Shown: positions 34,016 to 44,159 of the stretch, piece after piece
Numbering within the stretch: the stretch's first letter is position 1
Layout of the letters: each line of letters opens with the position of its first letter
Assembly (NCBI GenBank): GCA_001600615.1
Contig: BCKK01000008.1
Location: 1-64,000, forward strand
Origin: Dioszegia crocea
Lineage: Eukaryota; Basidiomycota; Tremellomycetes; Tremellales; Bulleribasidiaceae
DNA: 64,000 nt
Direction: 5' to 3'
Made by a program: the position numbers and the translations under genes
Notes under the pieces: generated by a model
The model's database searches: none
Seen by the model: the letters and a program-made list of their open reading frames with translations, nothing else
What the model was told of the DNA's origin: nothing

Positions 34016-34651
34016 CGTGGGTATAGGGTGGCAATGAGGGATTTGTCAGCGGTCGAATTGGATTGGATAGTCAGGGTGGGCTACTGGCTCAGGAGCGAGG
34101 GGTTGTGATACTTGTAGATAGGTTCGCTATGGTTGAGAGAAGATCTCGGCGTATGTGTAGAACAAGGAAGGTCAGGGTATGATTTCAGTATAGGTCGGCC
34201 CGATCCCGATGCTCGAAAGCTGGAAGGAGAAAGGAGATGCTCTTGGGTCTTGGCCTGCGATCCTTTCGTCTTGTTCTGACAAGACTGAGCTCGAGCTCAG
34301 AGAATCATACGTCAGACTGCGTTGACGATATGAGGTGGGTTTGGTACATGAGAATGTCTCGATGGATAGAGAGAGTCATTGGAGGTACATTGCTTGTGCA
34401 TTGTTTGCAAACTTTGAATTCGCGGATCGGTGTGGCGGAGGCGTATTTGGCTTCTGCGCAATCCTCGGCGATAAGAACTTGGCTGAGTCGGAGTTAGCCT
34501 TCCCAGCGCGCCACAAGCCTCATTTCGGCGTTATATGTTCCGAATAACGTAAGCAGACCGTGACAATAGAGAGGGGTTTTTTGGTCCCGTTGGCGGCGCG
34601 ATTTGAAGACAAGGCTTGGAGAGATACGTCTTGTTCCCATCCATCAATCAA
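34016..34651. other. Intergenic, divergent region before RPS8
   Basis: This contains the promoters of paralogue B (minus) and RPS8 (plus). No coding frame is supported and no RNA gene was recognised. Confidence 0.45.
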
Positions 34652-34853
34652 GTAAGTGCAGTCTTTCATAAAGGTATAACGTGCAGATCAAGGCGAGTCT
34701 AGATGAGGAGAACGGATGGGAGGAGAAGGCAGCGGGGAGATGCGGATGGATGGGAGGGAGAAAGATGGGAAGATGGATGGGATTGGAGAATACGATTGTG
34801 GGACGGGGGATAGTTTCGACCTGCCATCTATCGACCTTCGCTAACAACTTAGA
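34652..34853 (+). other. Probable 5' UTR intron of RPS8
   Basis: A GTAAGT donor at 34652 and a CTAAC..TTAG acceptor ending at 34852 or 34853 bracket about 200 bases ending directly before the RPS8 ATG. Leader introns are common in ribosomal protein genes. Inferred from consensus only. Confidence 0.5.
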
Positions 34854-35787
34854 ATGGGTATCGCACGAGACACGCGCCACAAGCGCTCTGCATCGGGTGC
34901 CAGGCGGGCACACTAGTACGTCCACTCACAAGACAATGGGGAAGTATGCTGACAGACTATAGCCGTAAGAAGAGAAAGTTCGAGTTGGGTCGTCAGCCCG
35001 CCATGACCAAGTTGGACTCTTCGAAGCGAGTACACGAAGTCCGTGTTCGAGGTGGAAACACCAAGTACAGGGCGCTCAGGCTTGATACTGGCAACTTTGC
35101 TTGGGGTTCGGAGACTGTTACAAGGAAGACGAGGTTGATTCAGGTTGTGAGTTGGGTCTTGGCTTGGGTAGTATTGGGGTCATATGGGTCTTGGGGGACG
35201 GCGGAGTGATAGGTGCAGATGGGGATGTTGTCGGATATGCGAACAGCATGCGGAGGAATTTATGGAGAATTTTTCCTTTTATTTGAACCTGCGCTAATTC
35301 CCCAGCGATACAACGCTTCCAACAACGAGCTTCTCCGAACACAGACCCTTGTCAAGTCGGCCATTGTCGACATTGACGCTACCCCCTTCAGGCAGTGGTA
35401 CGAGGCTCACGTGAGTGTGTTGGCTTTTTGAGGAGGATTTAGCTGATTATATTTCTCTCTTCCTATCCCACATTCTACACTCTTACCTATCTCCCATACT
35501 TTTCGCACGCGCAGTACGCCCAACCCGCCGCTCGAGGAGGTAAACTCGCCGAGGCCGACCCTGAGGCTAAACAATCCAACCACGTCAAGCGTATCCTTGA
35601 CGAGCGTAAAAAATCCGCCAAACTTGACCCCCTTCTCGAACAGCAATTCAAGGCTGGTCGTCTTCTCGCCGTCATTACTTCCCGTCCTGGACAGTCTGGC
35701 CGTGCCGACGGTTATATCCTCGAGGGCAAGGAGTTGGAGTTTTACAATAGGAAACTGCAGGCGAGGAAGAGCAAGCACGCTGCTTAG
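34854..35787 (+). CDS. RPS8: 40S ribosomal protein S8
   Basis: Cytoplasmic small-subunit ribosomal protein eS8. Exons 34854-34915, 34963-35146, 35306-35410 and 35515-35787 join to 207 residues, the usual eS8 length. The N-terminus [20 protein letters not shown], the block [16 protein letters not shown], the [21 protein letters not shown] region and the end [17 protein letters not shown] are all diagnostic. Tyr 21 is formed across the first junction (TA/C). Introns 2 and 3 (about 160 and 105 bases) are longer than most here. No snoRNA was recognised in them. Confidence 0.97.
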
Positions 35788-36335
35788 GCGGTTTGTGGGC
35801 GCTTTGTAGTGATGGATTGGGTATTCATGCTGCTTCTTGGGTCTGTGGTTTGGATTTGGGTTTGGGTTTGGTTTGTGCTTTGGGCCAAGGCTCGATGTCA
35901 GGCTGGCTCTCCATCAATCTGGGATAAGGCTTTACATCAGGCAGGCGCTCAATCAGTGTTCTCGATGCCAGATGGCCATCTATCGCGGCATCATTGTCTT
36001 CTCTCGGACGGAATTCGTGTTGTGGAACGTAAGACCAGAGTCCAAAGTCAGAAGGCCATTCTTGCATCCGAGCTTGGCTATTTTCCCATGTTGAATGCTC
36101 ACTGTTCAACTTAATCGGATCACCTTCACCCTGGACAAAGCGACTGCTGATTGAATCTTACACAGTATGACATCTCGCTAAGCAGACCACGTCTCGACTA
36201 CCTACATACAGCGTAGTCACGGTATCCTCACACGGCAAAGGGTATGAAGCTGGTTATAGGCTATAATGCCCAGTCTTCACAAAGTGTCCTTAATACACAG
36301 CATGGATCTTTTGCCTTGGCACACTTGGGGGTATC
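35788..36335. other. Intergenic, RPS8 3' region
   Basis: A GGTTTGGATTTGGGTTTGG-like imperfect repeat near 35850-35880 gives rise to a minus-strand 94-codon frame at 35825-36109, which has no supporting structure. No other feature seen. Confidence 0.4.
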
Positions 36336-37172
36336 TTAAACCAAGATGCCGAATCCAGCACATATAAACAAAGCCACTGCGGTCGCTTGAAGCAACACGA
36401 AAGAGAGGATGGTGTTGTCGATTCTAAGACCTAATGCGGCGGCTCGGGAAGAAGTTGAGAAGGGATTCGCACTGCATATTCAGCACAAGTACCGTCTTAT
36501 ATAAAGCTCAGACTTACGCGCTACTTTGAGCGTTAGGGATATTATTGGCGGTAGTGGGATTCCCGGTCTGGGAAACGTTGGGCGTGGTGGATGTAGCAAC
36601 TGTTTCAATTAGCTTTTGGCCACGGTGTGGACATACGAAGGAGGATGTAGGGGGCGTGTACCAACCTGTTCCTTCCTCAATCCTGAATGGTTGGGAGGTT
36701 GCGAATACCTGAGAGGGATTGGTCGTATTGACGAAGTAGACGATATAGCCTCCGCCGGGGGTCACGCCGGGGAGAAGGACACGGACGTAGGCTGCTGTTG
36801 CGTTGGCTGGGCTAGTCAGCTCAACAGTCTTCTTTAAGCATAAGTTGGGCTGAAGGGGAGGACTCACTTGAATCGGCTAAGCTCTGATTGGTAGATAACA
36901 GGCTCGAATCGGCATTTCCTAAGAATGTACGGAAGAGGTATAGGTCTGTGGTCGGATTGGTCGCTGTCCAATTCAACGCGACGGTGTTGTTCTTATACCA
37001 CACTGTGTTGGTATTGGGGTATAAGATGCTGAGGGCCGCTGAGATATTAGCTAGTGTGCATGAGGATGACGCGGTGATAGCTAAGCGATAAGGGCAGGGG
37101 TAAGAGAGGGAAAGACGAACCGTGCGCTGAAGTGGCAAACAAGACCGCGGGAAGAAGAGCGAGGAATAGCAT
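36336..37172 (-). CDS. GPI-anchored Kre9/Knh1-like cell-surface protein
   Basis: Five exons keep frame: 37172-37121, 37050-36868, 36806-36666, 36599-36518 and 36471-36336, giving 197 residues. A signal peptide MLFLALLPAVLFATSAHA is followed by a Kre9/KNH N-terminal-like (Ser-Thr-rich GPI-anchored family) beta domain: SILYPNTNTVWYKNNTVALNWTA, several NxT/NxS sites and GGGYIVYFVNTTNPSQVFATSQPFRIEEG. A short Ser/Thr/Asn linker leads to the hydrophobic C-terminus (TILSFVLLQATAVALFICAGFGILV) of a GPI signal. Two introns use the non-standard donors GTTCGT and GTTGGT. A role at the wall or plasma membrane is inferred from the family. It lies divergently from the GPI-assembly gene PIG-X. Confidence 0.8.
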
Positions 37173-37484
37173 CGCGCCTTCTGGATTTTCTCGCTATGTA
37201 GGACAGTTGAAGGGATAGCAGATCTGAGCTATGGGTCGAAGGGGTATATATCAGGGCTGGGTTGTTAGATGTGTAGATGAACGAGTGTTTGACAGACATT
37301 GCACCCCCGCGCAGATCCCCCTAGCGTGCCTGAACCCACGGGCTTCTCCGTGTTTCAAGTTTCATGGGGTCAAGGGGCTTACGTTAGCCCCTGACGCGCT
37401 AGTCAGGCACGGTTGTGAATCAGCCCAGCCCTACTGCATCACTCACATCTACCCCTACTCTGAACCAGTCTCCAGTCCACAAAG
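37173..37484. promoter_or_regulatory. Bidirectional promoter GPI-protein/PIG-X
   Basis: A TATA-like GTATATATC at 37244-37252 sits about 75 bases upstream of the minus-strand start at 37172. No other gene in these 312 bases. Confidence 0.45.
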
Positions 37485-38463
37485 ATGTCTCACCTCTCAC
37501 TCGCTTCTCCATCCTCCAACAACAAACCCTCAGACCCCAGCGGCCTCACAGGCGAACTCGACATAACCCTCTCCCCGCTCTCGCGTACATTCCACCCTGT
37601 CCTAACTATCACAATCCGCCCCTCCCTTTCCTCCCCTGCACCGACTACACCAGGATGTTACGCCCTCATCTCCCTCTCACTGCCCGATGAGATCTTTATC
37701 GATAAAGACCAACTAGGCGATCGATGGGGGATGCGCTCGAGTATCATGCGGCCCTTTGAGGATGATTCTCAGGCTGGTCCTTCTCGACCCCGCCCTCGAC
37801 AGACCACGTCTAGTCCTGCATCAGCAGTCATACCAGCTCTCCAAGCATGGACTGTTAAGCCCGATCTCATCGATATTGAACGGCCAGTTCGGCTTGAGCC
37901 GGTATATGTGAGAAATCGGACTGGGGAGTGGGTGGAAGAGGTCATAAGGCTGAATATGGCTTTTGAATTAAGAGCGGAAGAGGTTAAAGTGGAAATACCG
38001 TTACATGGAAGATATCGTGTACCTGGGAAGGATGGGGAGAGGGTGAAGGAGGTGGTGGTGTTTGGGGAAGGGGGAGGGGAAATTAGAGGGGGTTGGATGT
38101 GCGCAATGTCTGAAGATCCGGATAAAAGTGAGTCTTGTGCTTCTTGTGATTCATCGTATAAGTTGGGTGTGCATCTTGCTCACAAGTGTGTGGGACTAGA
38201 GCTGACATACAGTCTATGCGATTCCAACTCCGCCCCCGGACGATCCTCTATCCCAAGGGAAATGCTGCCATCGTTTCGAGGTACCCGTATCCCCACTACC
38301 GTTACTTCATTCCCCCACATCACCTACATTGCTTACTCTACCGATGGGGACGGCTTCGCATCAAGTACCGGTGGAAGTTGCAACGGCGTTGTCCATCTGG
38401 GTGGGATGGGCGTATCTGGTTTGGAAGATATGGCGATTCAGTCGACGAGCGAGTGTAGTCTAA
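37485..38463 (+). CDS. PBN1: GPI mannosyltransferase I regulatory subunit, PIG-X/PBN1
   Basis: In the ER this subunit stabilises the PIG-M/Gpi14 mannosyltransferase that adds the first mannose to the GPI precursor. Exons 37485-38127 and 38213-38463 join to 297 residues. The family's hallmark appears as VEIPLHGRYRVPG (LHxRY block). The N-terminal part is lumenal and beta-rich. The second exon starts IYAIPTPPPDD and ends with one membrane span (ATALSIWVGWAYLVWKIW) followed by a short basic tail. Without splicing exon 1 reads through to another stop, so the membrane anchor is visible only in the spliced form. Confidence 0.82.
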
Positions 38464-38796
38464 GGCCGGAGCTGGCGTCATGATTGCGTCTGAGGTCTTC
38501 GTAAGGTCGAGGAAGGACACAGAATCGAGGGATTAGATGTGAGGCCTGACCAATTAGACTCTCCCCTCGACCCGGCATGGCTGATTCTCTTGACCAGATA
38601 CAGGGCAGTCAATTAAAAAGGTCGGTACTGTCATCCTTGCGTCAAGAGGTGCTGATCACTAGACGGCTAAGTAGACATGTTCTTCACGAGTTTAACTCAA
38701 GACATATACATTCCAGTCATCAGAAATCGTCTACCTCATATCCTCACCCCACACGTACTAATCCTGGCTCTTGTCGAATGCAAACGACCCTCGAAA
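38464..38796. other. Intergenic between convergent genes
   Basis: 3' flanks of PIG-X (plus) and the small gene at 38797 (minus). Nothing else seen. Confidence 0.45.
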
Positions 38797-39301
38797 TCAC
38801 TCCTTGTACCGCAACATGGCCGCCTTGGCAATACACATCGCCTTCATCTTCTGGTCAATGTCGACGTCAGGCTTGAGGTCCGCGGACGAGCCAGCGAGTT
38901 CGTACTCGGAGGCCAAGTCTGCACAGGACGTCTCGTCCGCCTTGCGGGCGTCCCTGTCCAGGTTGAACCACTTCATGTAGGCCTTTCCACGAGTCTTTGA
39001 GGTAAGCATCCATCGGAATTACTTATGACTCTGAAATTATATGGAGCGGAGGCTGGGCGGGGGAACTTACGTCTGCGGCGCTCGCGTTAAAAGCACTCCA
39101 GGCTTTCTCGATATCTGTCTGCCGCTGTGCGCTGGCGGTCTTCGCGGCAAGATGCCGTCGCATCAAATCGCCGATCGAAGTGTGGGTGGGGTTGGTTTGA
39201 GAGCTGGCCCTGACCTCGGGGTCCTCCAATGTCGTACCGACCGCGTGAGTCGCACTCTCCGCAGCCTTCTCGAGGGCTGTAAACTCAGCGGTGGTGGACA
39301 T
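38797..39301 (-). CDS. Small helical cluster protein 1 (142 aa)
   Basis: Exons 39301-39071 (77 codons) and 38994-38797 join in phase 0. Exon 1 encodes MSTTAEFTALEKAAESATH.. and exon 2 TRGKAYMKWFNLDRDARK.., both strongly helical and without signal peptide. Exon 1 has exactly the length of that of the 278-residue paralogue at 31916. The acceptor (CTCAAAG) is weak, but earlier AGs give a stop. A TATA-like element on the minus strand (reading CCTATAAAGTCGCCAC) lies at 39435-39450, about 140 bases upstream. No domain recognised. First of four head-to-tail genes. Confidence 0.62.
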
Positions 39302-40217
39302 GGTGTTTGATATAGTGGTGATGGGGTGTGCTATGTATAATGTGATCTTATCTTGGGTGGATGGTGCAAGGGGAAGCCGAGAGGAAGAGTGAAGTGGGAA
39401 GGATGAAGTAGGGAAGAGGAATTGAGGGGGGAAAGTGGCGACTTTATAGGTCGACGAGGGGGAGGGACTCGGAGGCATAATCCGACAAGACCCGAGTCCG
39501 AGGGGATGATACTTAAAGGACTCACTGACGACACGCGCGTGAGACCCTGGGTGACGACGATGGGCTCGGACGTAGTCGCCCTGCTCGTCCGAGTTTGTCC
39601 GAGTGGCGTTCTGGGTGATGTTTGGGCGGTGAGCTAGTAAAGGATGGAGAGGTGACACGCGTAAGAGACCCTGAGTGAGGGCGATGGGCTCGGACGTAGT
39701 CGTCCTACTCGTCCGAGTCTGCCCGAGCTGCATGGTTGGCGATTTACTGATCCAACCTAGGGTCACTAATGCGAAAGGATAGAACAACGATACGCGTGAG
39801 AGATCCTCGAGACCTGGCAGAACGCTGACTGTACTAAGGATGTCTCCGATTCCACGCGAGATCGATTCTCAGAGCGCTGACTCATGACTCTGAGTCTCTG
39901 ACGATCTTTGTCACGTACAGGGATCCCCACCGGCCTCACAGCATGGCATGAACTCACCCAAGGGCGATTCAATGATCATAGTCACCATTTACGTGGATCC
40001 TTGGGAAAATGCGTGAATGCTTCAAAACGCCGTTTTTCTCTCTCCAACTGACCGTACACTCACAACTCCTGAGCACACACTATGCATGTACGTCCACAGG
40101 CGAAAATAGACGCGTATCAAGTCCAGGCTCATACATCTCAACTATCAAAATTCGGCGGCATCCTCCTTCGCCTCATTCCACGCCAATCGGTCGTCATGCG
40201 GAGTCCGGACGGCATGC
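39302..40217. promoter_or_regulatory. Upstream region of cluster gene 1 with duplicated modules
   Basis: Contains the TATA block at 39391-39450, module copies R1 (39515-39610) and R2 (39638-39730) in tandem with a 124-base period, and T1 (39740-39811). R units share GGGCTCGGACGTAGTCG and CTCGTCCGAGT; each R or T unit carries an ACGCG or ACGCGT box (39533, 39657, 39792). R2+T1 recur as one 173-base block upstream of the next gene. The remainder to 40217 shows no gene. Confidence 0.6.
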
Positions 40218-40680
40218 TCAGGTCTGCGATTTCTTGATGTCCTCGATATCTGCCCTGAGCTTCGCCATGAATTTGTGGTGCCGGGCCGCATCATCGACAG
40301 GAATCGAACCGGACGTGGCCAGCAGTTCGGCCCACGCATCGGTCATCTCTTTCAAGCAGGTACCTGCAGCCTCCAGCTTCGCAGCGAGGAAATCGGGCTT
40401 CGAACACCCTTCGCTGAGCAGGGAGGCAATGACCTGTTTTCCAATCAACACTTGTACACTCATAAGCTCCAGAGTTCAGAAATGACGAAGTACAGATGAA
40501 GCTACGTACTGGGTTTCGTGGTTGGGACCGTTGCAAAGTCATGAGACTTTTCACATCTGTAAAGGGGGATAACCACCCTGCGTCCCAACTCTGATATCGC
40601 AAGGTCGAATCGATCAGCCTCTGAGAGATTTTCATCGCTTGATCCCAAACAGCTTGGCTTTCTGCGCTTCGGCTGGACAT
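40218..40680 (-). CDS. Small helical cluster protein 2 (128 aa)
   Basis: Exons 40680-40510 (57 codons) and 40433-40218 join in phase 0 (GTACGT donor, AACAG acceptor). The product starts MSSRSAESQAVWDQAMKIS; exon 2 reads VIASLLSEGCSKPDFLAAKL and is mostly amphipathic helix to the end. No signal peptide, membrane segment or known domain. The promoter has the shared CCTATAAAGTCGCCAC block (plus-strand 40789-40804) about 110 bases upstream. Confidence 0.62.
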
Positions 40681-41435
40681 TGTGTGGTGGAAGAGTAAGT
40701 TGTTGGGTATTGTACTGATGAGTGAGTAGGGTACGGAGGAATACTCAGAGGAGGATGAAGTAAGTAGAGAGAAATCGACGAGGGCAGAGTGGCGACTTTA
40801 TAGGTCGAGAAGAAGGTGGGGATCGCCAGGGAGACGCGCGATGCCCGGGATCACCCGAGCTCGAGGAGATAAGACTGAAAGGACTGACTGACAACACGCG
40901 CAAGAGACCCCGGATGGAGGCGGATAGCCTCGGACGTACTCGCCCTGCTCGTCCGAGTCTGCCCGAGTGGCGTTTCTGTCGATGTACTGATCCTCCAGGG
41001 GCACTGATGCGAAAGGATAGGATGACCACACGCGTGAGAGATCCTCGGGACTGGACTGGGGACGGATGTACTGAGGATGCGGTCTCCTCCGAGTCCACCC
41101 GAGGTCTTTTCGTGCTCACTGATCAGGCCTAGGATCGTGACAATGTCTGACACAAGGGTACAGATACCGGCTTCAAAGCACGACATGGAGGAGCCGAATG
41201 AAGGGAAGTAATCAGCCCACATGTGATGCGGTGGCGAATATTGAGGTGGCCGAGGCAATGATTCGCTGACCGCATCTTGGGAGCGTCAAGGGGTCGTACC
41301 GAGAGGACCTGCCTGACTCATCCGAGGGCTGGGATCAGAGTAATTACTGATCAATACCTCTCCCGCAAGCTGATTCCCACCCGAGATGAAACCGATCTCA
41401 AACTCAGTGATACATTCTGACATCGGCTCGAGGCA
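40681..41435. promoter_or_regulatory. Upstream region of cluster gene 2 with R3-T2 module
   Basis: R3 (40878-40975) and T2 (40980-41050) form a near copy of R2-T1 at 39638-39811, with ACGCG at 40896 and ACGCGT at 41030. The distal part to 41435 holds no gene. Confidence 0.6.
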
Positions 41436-41995
41436 TCATCCACGGGTTTTTGCAACATGCTCAGACAGTGCTCGTGCCTTGTGACGCACAAATTGGGAGA
41501 TTCGCGCTGTCGCTTCCGCACTTCTCGACGACCAGGACCCTTGCTCGAATTTCCCTCGCAACACCACGAACTCCTTGAGTACTTTCCTTGCCCATTTTCT
41601 GCACTCCTCGTCGGATTTCGAAACGCCCGCCTCGGTGGCGATATCCTCGATAAGCTCCTTCATGTCTGCAACAAAGACTTCGACGTCTCTGTAGCCGATG
41701 CCCTAAAGGAAGTGTGCAGGCCATCGCTCAGCGTTCTCAACGTGATCTGACCTGGTTTTAGCGCTTGATAATCCATACCTGGGAGATGTACTCTGCCACT
41801 AATGGCCAATGATATAGAGACAGAGGACATTTGACTCACGTCTTGTAAATTGCGATCAGACTTGTACTTGGCGTCATCACATTCATCCCAGTGTCTCACT
41901 TGCTCCTCCGACCAAGCGCCGATCCTGTCCTCCATGGCATAGCACGCAATCTCGGTGGGACTCAACACGCTTTCGGCACTGACTGTCGTTGCCAT
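41436..41995 (-). CDS. Small helical cluster protein 3 (140 aa)
   Basis: Exons 41995-41840 (52 codons) and 41702-41436 join in phase 0 across a 137-base intron ending TTCCTTTAG. The product starts MATTVSAESVLSPTEIACYAMEDRIGAW, and after the junction continues GIGYRDVEVFVADMKELIEDIA with long charged helices (EECRKWARKVLKEFVVLRGKF). An open alternative frame runs through the intron to 41660 but leaves the well-behaved second exon unused. No known domain. Confidence 0.6.
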
Positions 41996-42685
41996 GACGG
42001 TGAGAATGTCGACAGATGAATGAATAGTCGCTGTAGGTGAAGGTGAGGCTAAATGTGGGGTTGGATGTATGAGCGAGGAGGCCTGGATGTGGATTTGGCA
42101 CAGGATAAAGCTGTAAGGACTCACGGAAGGGAAGCAATTGGAAGTGTGGGAGGCAAGAGAGTTTCAATAACGGGACCACCAGCTGGGAACACTGCTGTCG
42201 CTCTCGGTCAAGGAGGTAGGTATCGCCGGGCGCAAACCAGAAAAAGGATGGCAAGGATCAAACGCGTAAGATAGCTGAGGGAAGGTGGTAGGCGTTGTCG
42301 TTTGATGCGGCTGACGGGTTGCATTCCCGACTTCACCCGAATGGTATTTCTCACGATGTATACCTGATGTTCGAAGGGCAGCGAGCTGAAGGGATAGAAA
42401 GACGAGACGCGTGAAAGATCACATGACGATGCTGCATGCTGGTCAGGCTCCGCTCTTGGCAGCAATCGGGTCAAGAGTCAAGACCAAGTTGAGATACAGT
42501 ACACATGTCACAGAACTATCTGGTGCACTGACTAACATGCCGCATTGTTCATATCACTGATGCATCTGTATCACTGTACTCTATACGACACGGGCCTCTC
42601 GTTACATGAAGCTCGCCTTCGTCTGCAGTCTGCCGCTACGAGTCTCTGCCAGGTGATTCTCGCCCGGAGCTCGCTGACTGCCGAC
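41996..42685. promoter_or_regulatory. Upstream region of cluster gene 3, third diverged module
   Basis: Positions 42325-42425 align with the R3-T2 block in order: CCCGAATGG, ATTTCTCACGATGTA, CTGATG, GAAGGGATAG, GACGCGTGAAAGATC. ACGCGT occurs at 42262 and 42407. No gene seen. Confidence 0.5.
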
Positions 42686-43120
42686 TCATTTGTAACTCGA
42701 GTCCACGAAATCCTTATACCTCTCCACACCTCTCTTCAGGCCTTCGATCATCGTTCTGATCGCATCATCGCCCGTGATCGTCTTCCCTTGCAGATCTTGC
42801 ACCTTAGTGAGGGCTTCGTCGCAGATGGAGAGTTCGGCTGTCCTGAACTTTCTCGTCTCAGCTTCGGCTTTCCTGCGGGCCGCCATCTGACCACATCAGC
42901 AAGTTAGTCTGTGGTTGTCCTACTCCGAGCTGATCTCAAAGGTCATCATGGTACTCACGTCATCCTCGTCCTGATACCAGGACTCGCTCGCAACGTCCAT
43001 GGATGCGGCACGAGAGTTCCTCGATTGCATCGTCCCCTGCCATTGAGTCTGGAACGTATCCAAATCGGCCAAGAGGTTCTTCACCCTCTGCACCTCTTGT
43101 TCGCTCGGTTGCTCAGGCAT
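42686..43120 (-). CDS. Small helical cluster protein 4 (120 aa)
   Basis: Exons 43120-42959 (54 codons) and 42886-42686 join in phase 0. The product starts MPEQPSEQEVQRVKNLLADLD; exon 2 begins MAARRKAEAETRKFRTAEL and is helical to the end. No signal peptide or known domain. Its promoter (43197-43255) matches that of cluster gene 1 over about 60 bases, including the GAAGTGGGAAGGATG stretch and the TATA block, better than the two proteins match each other. Confidence 0.62.
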
Positions 43121-44159
43121 AGTACTGGTGTGAGTTGAACAGAGTGGTGTGTGAGTGAGGTAGAGTGGTAGTGTCAGAGGAGAAAGATCAGGACTGAAGT
43201 GGGAAGGATGGAGTAGTAAAGAGGAAATGAGAGTGGGCAGTGGCGGCTTTATAGGCGGGAGAGGGGGTCAGAACAGCCTGAACCAGGAGAACTAGTGACG
43301 TCGGGCTGAGAAGAGAAGGGAAGTCAGAGAAGGCCACTGCGTCATATGTGAGCTCGCCCATGACGACAGGCTCCCAACGACGAAGGATCGCACTCTACCA
43401 CCTGCCTCGCTTGCCCATATCTGCTCGATGGTCATGCTCCCGATCGAATATGACGTTTCCTGCAGATAAGCGGACTTTGTAGGACGTCATGATGGTTGAA
43501 GAGGGGTCAGAACGGTCAAGGGAAGTAATGAGTGCAGAGGTGACACGTCGAGAAATTCGGCTGCGAAAGATCCTTTTTGAAGAGCTGGCATAATCTGACC
43601 CAGACTGGCCCCTGACAGTCCTTTGTCGATTCGCTATATTCAAGTCCCCTCTACTGACGTCAGACAGCTGGGCCGTTATCGCCACCATCCAGTTATGACA
43701 CTTGAGCCGTCAACCCGTGTATCAAGATGTAGAGTGTCGTCATAAATAAGCTGCCGTGAATCCGTTGCTGTGCATACGCACGTGTGAGCCATGAGCACCT
43801 TAGTGAGTACTGTACTCTTGGCTGAGGTGAAGTATGAGCACGATCCAAGAGGATCAGGTTAGCTGTCTACGAAGGAGGGCGAATCTGCCCCCAAAGAAGG
43901 GTGGCTGGGATCGTTATGCCATTTGGCCCAGGGCAGGAACGGCTGTTCAGACTAGTTGTTCAGTATAGCGCCGAATTATACTGCCCGACCATAAGATGAG
44001 TACACCATCTTGAGGATAAGTCATTATCAGCAGTAGTTAGCAAGGTCATATACAACCCATATACATTATTAGCCCTCCCGGACTGGACGCTACCAACTTG
44101 CCCAGGAAACCCGGGGCGGTCCTATTCCGATTTCCCACCCAAGGCGAACATCTACCCCA
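43121..44159. other. 1 kb intergenic, upstream of cluster gene 4
   Basis: Contains the TATA block at 43239-43255 and a palindromic CRE TGACGTCA at 43655-43662. A 97-codon minus-strand frame at 43395-43688 has no helix, intron or similarity support and may be a relic. No RNA gene was recognised. Confidence 0.4.

Noticed and set aside
35825..36109. 94-codon minus-strand frame
   Set aside because: Arises from a GGTTTGG-type imperfect repeat in the RPS8 3' region; no supporting features.
43395..43688. 97-codon minus-strand frame upstream of the cluster
   Set aside because: No intron, no helical pattern, no similarity to cluster members; lies in a promoter region.
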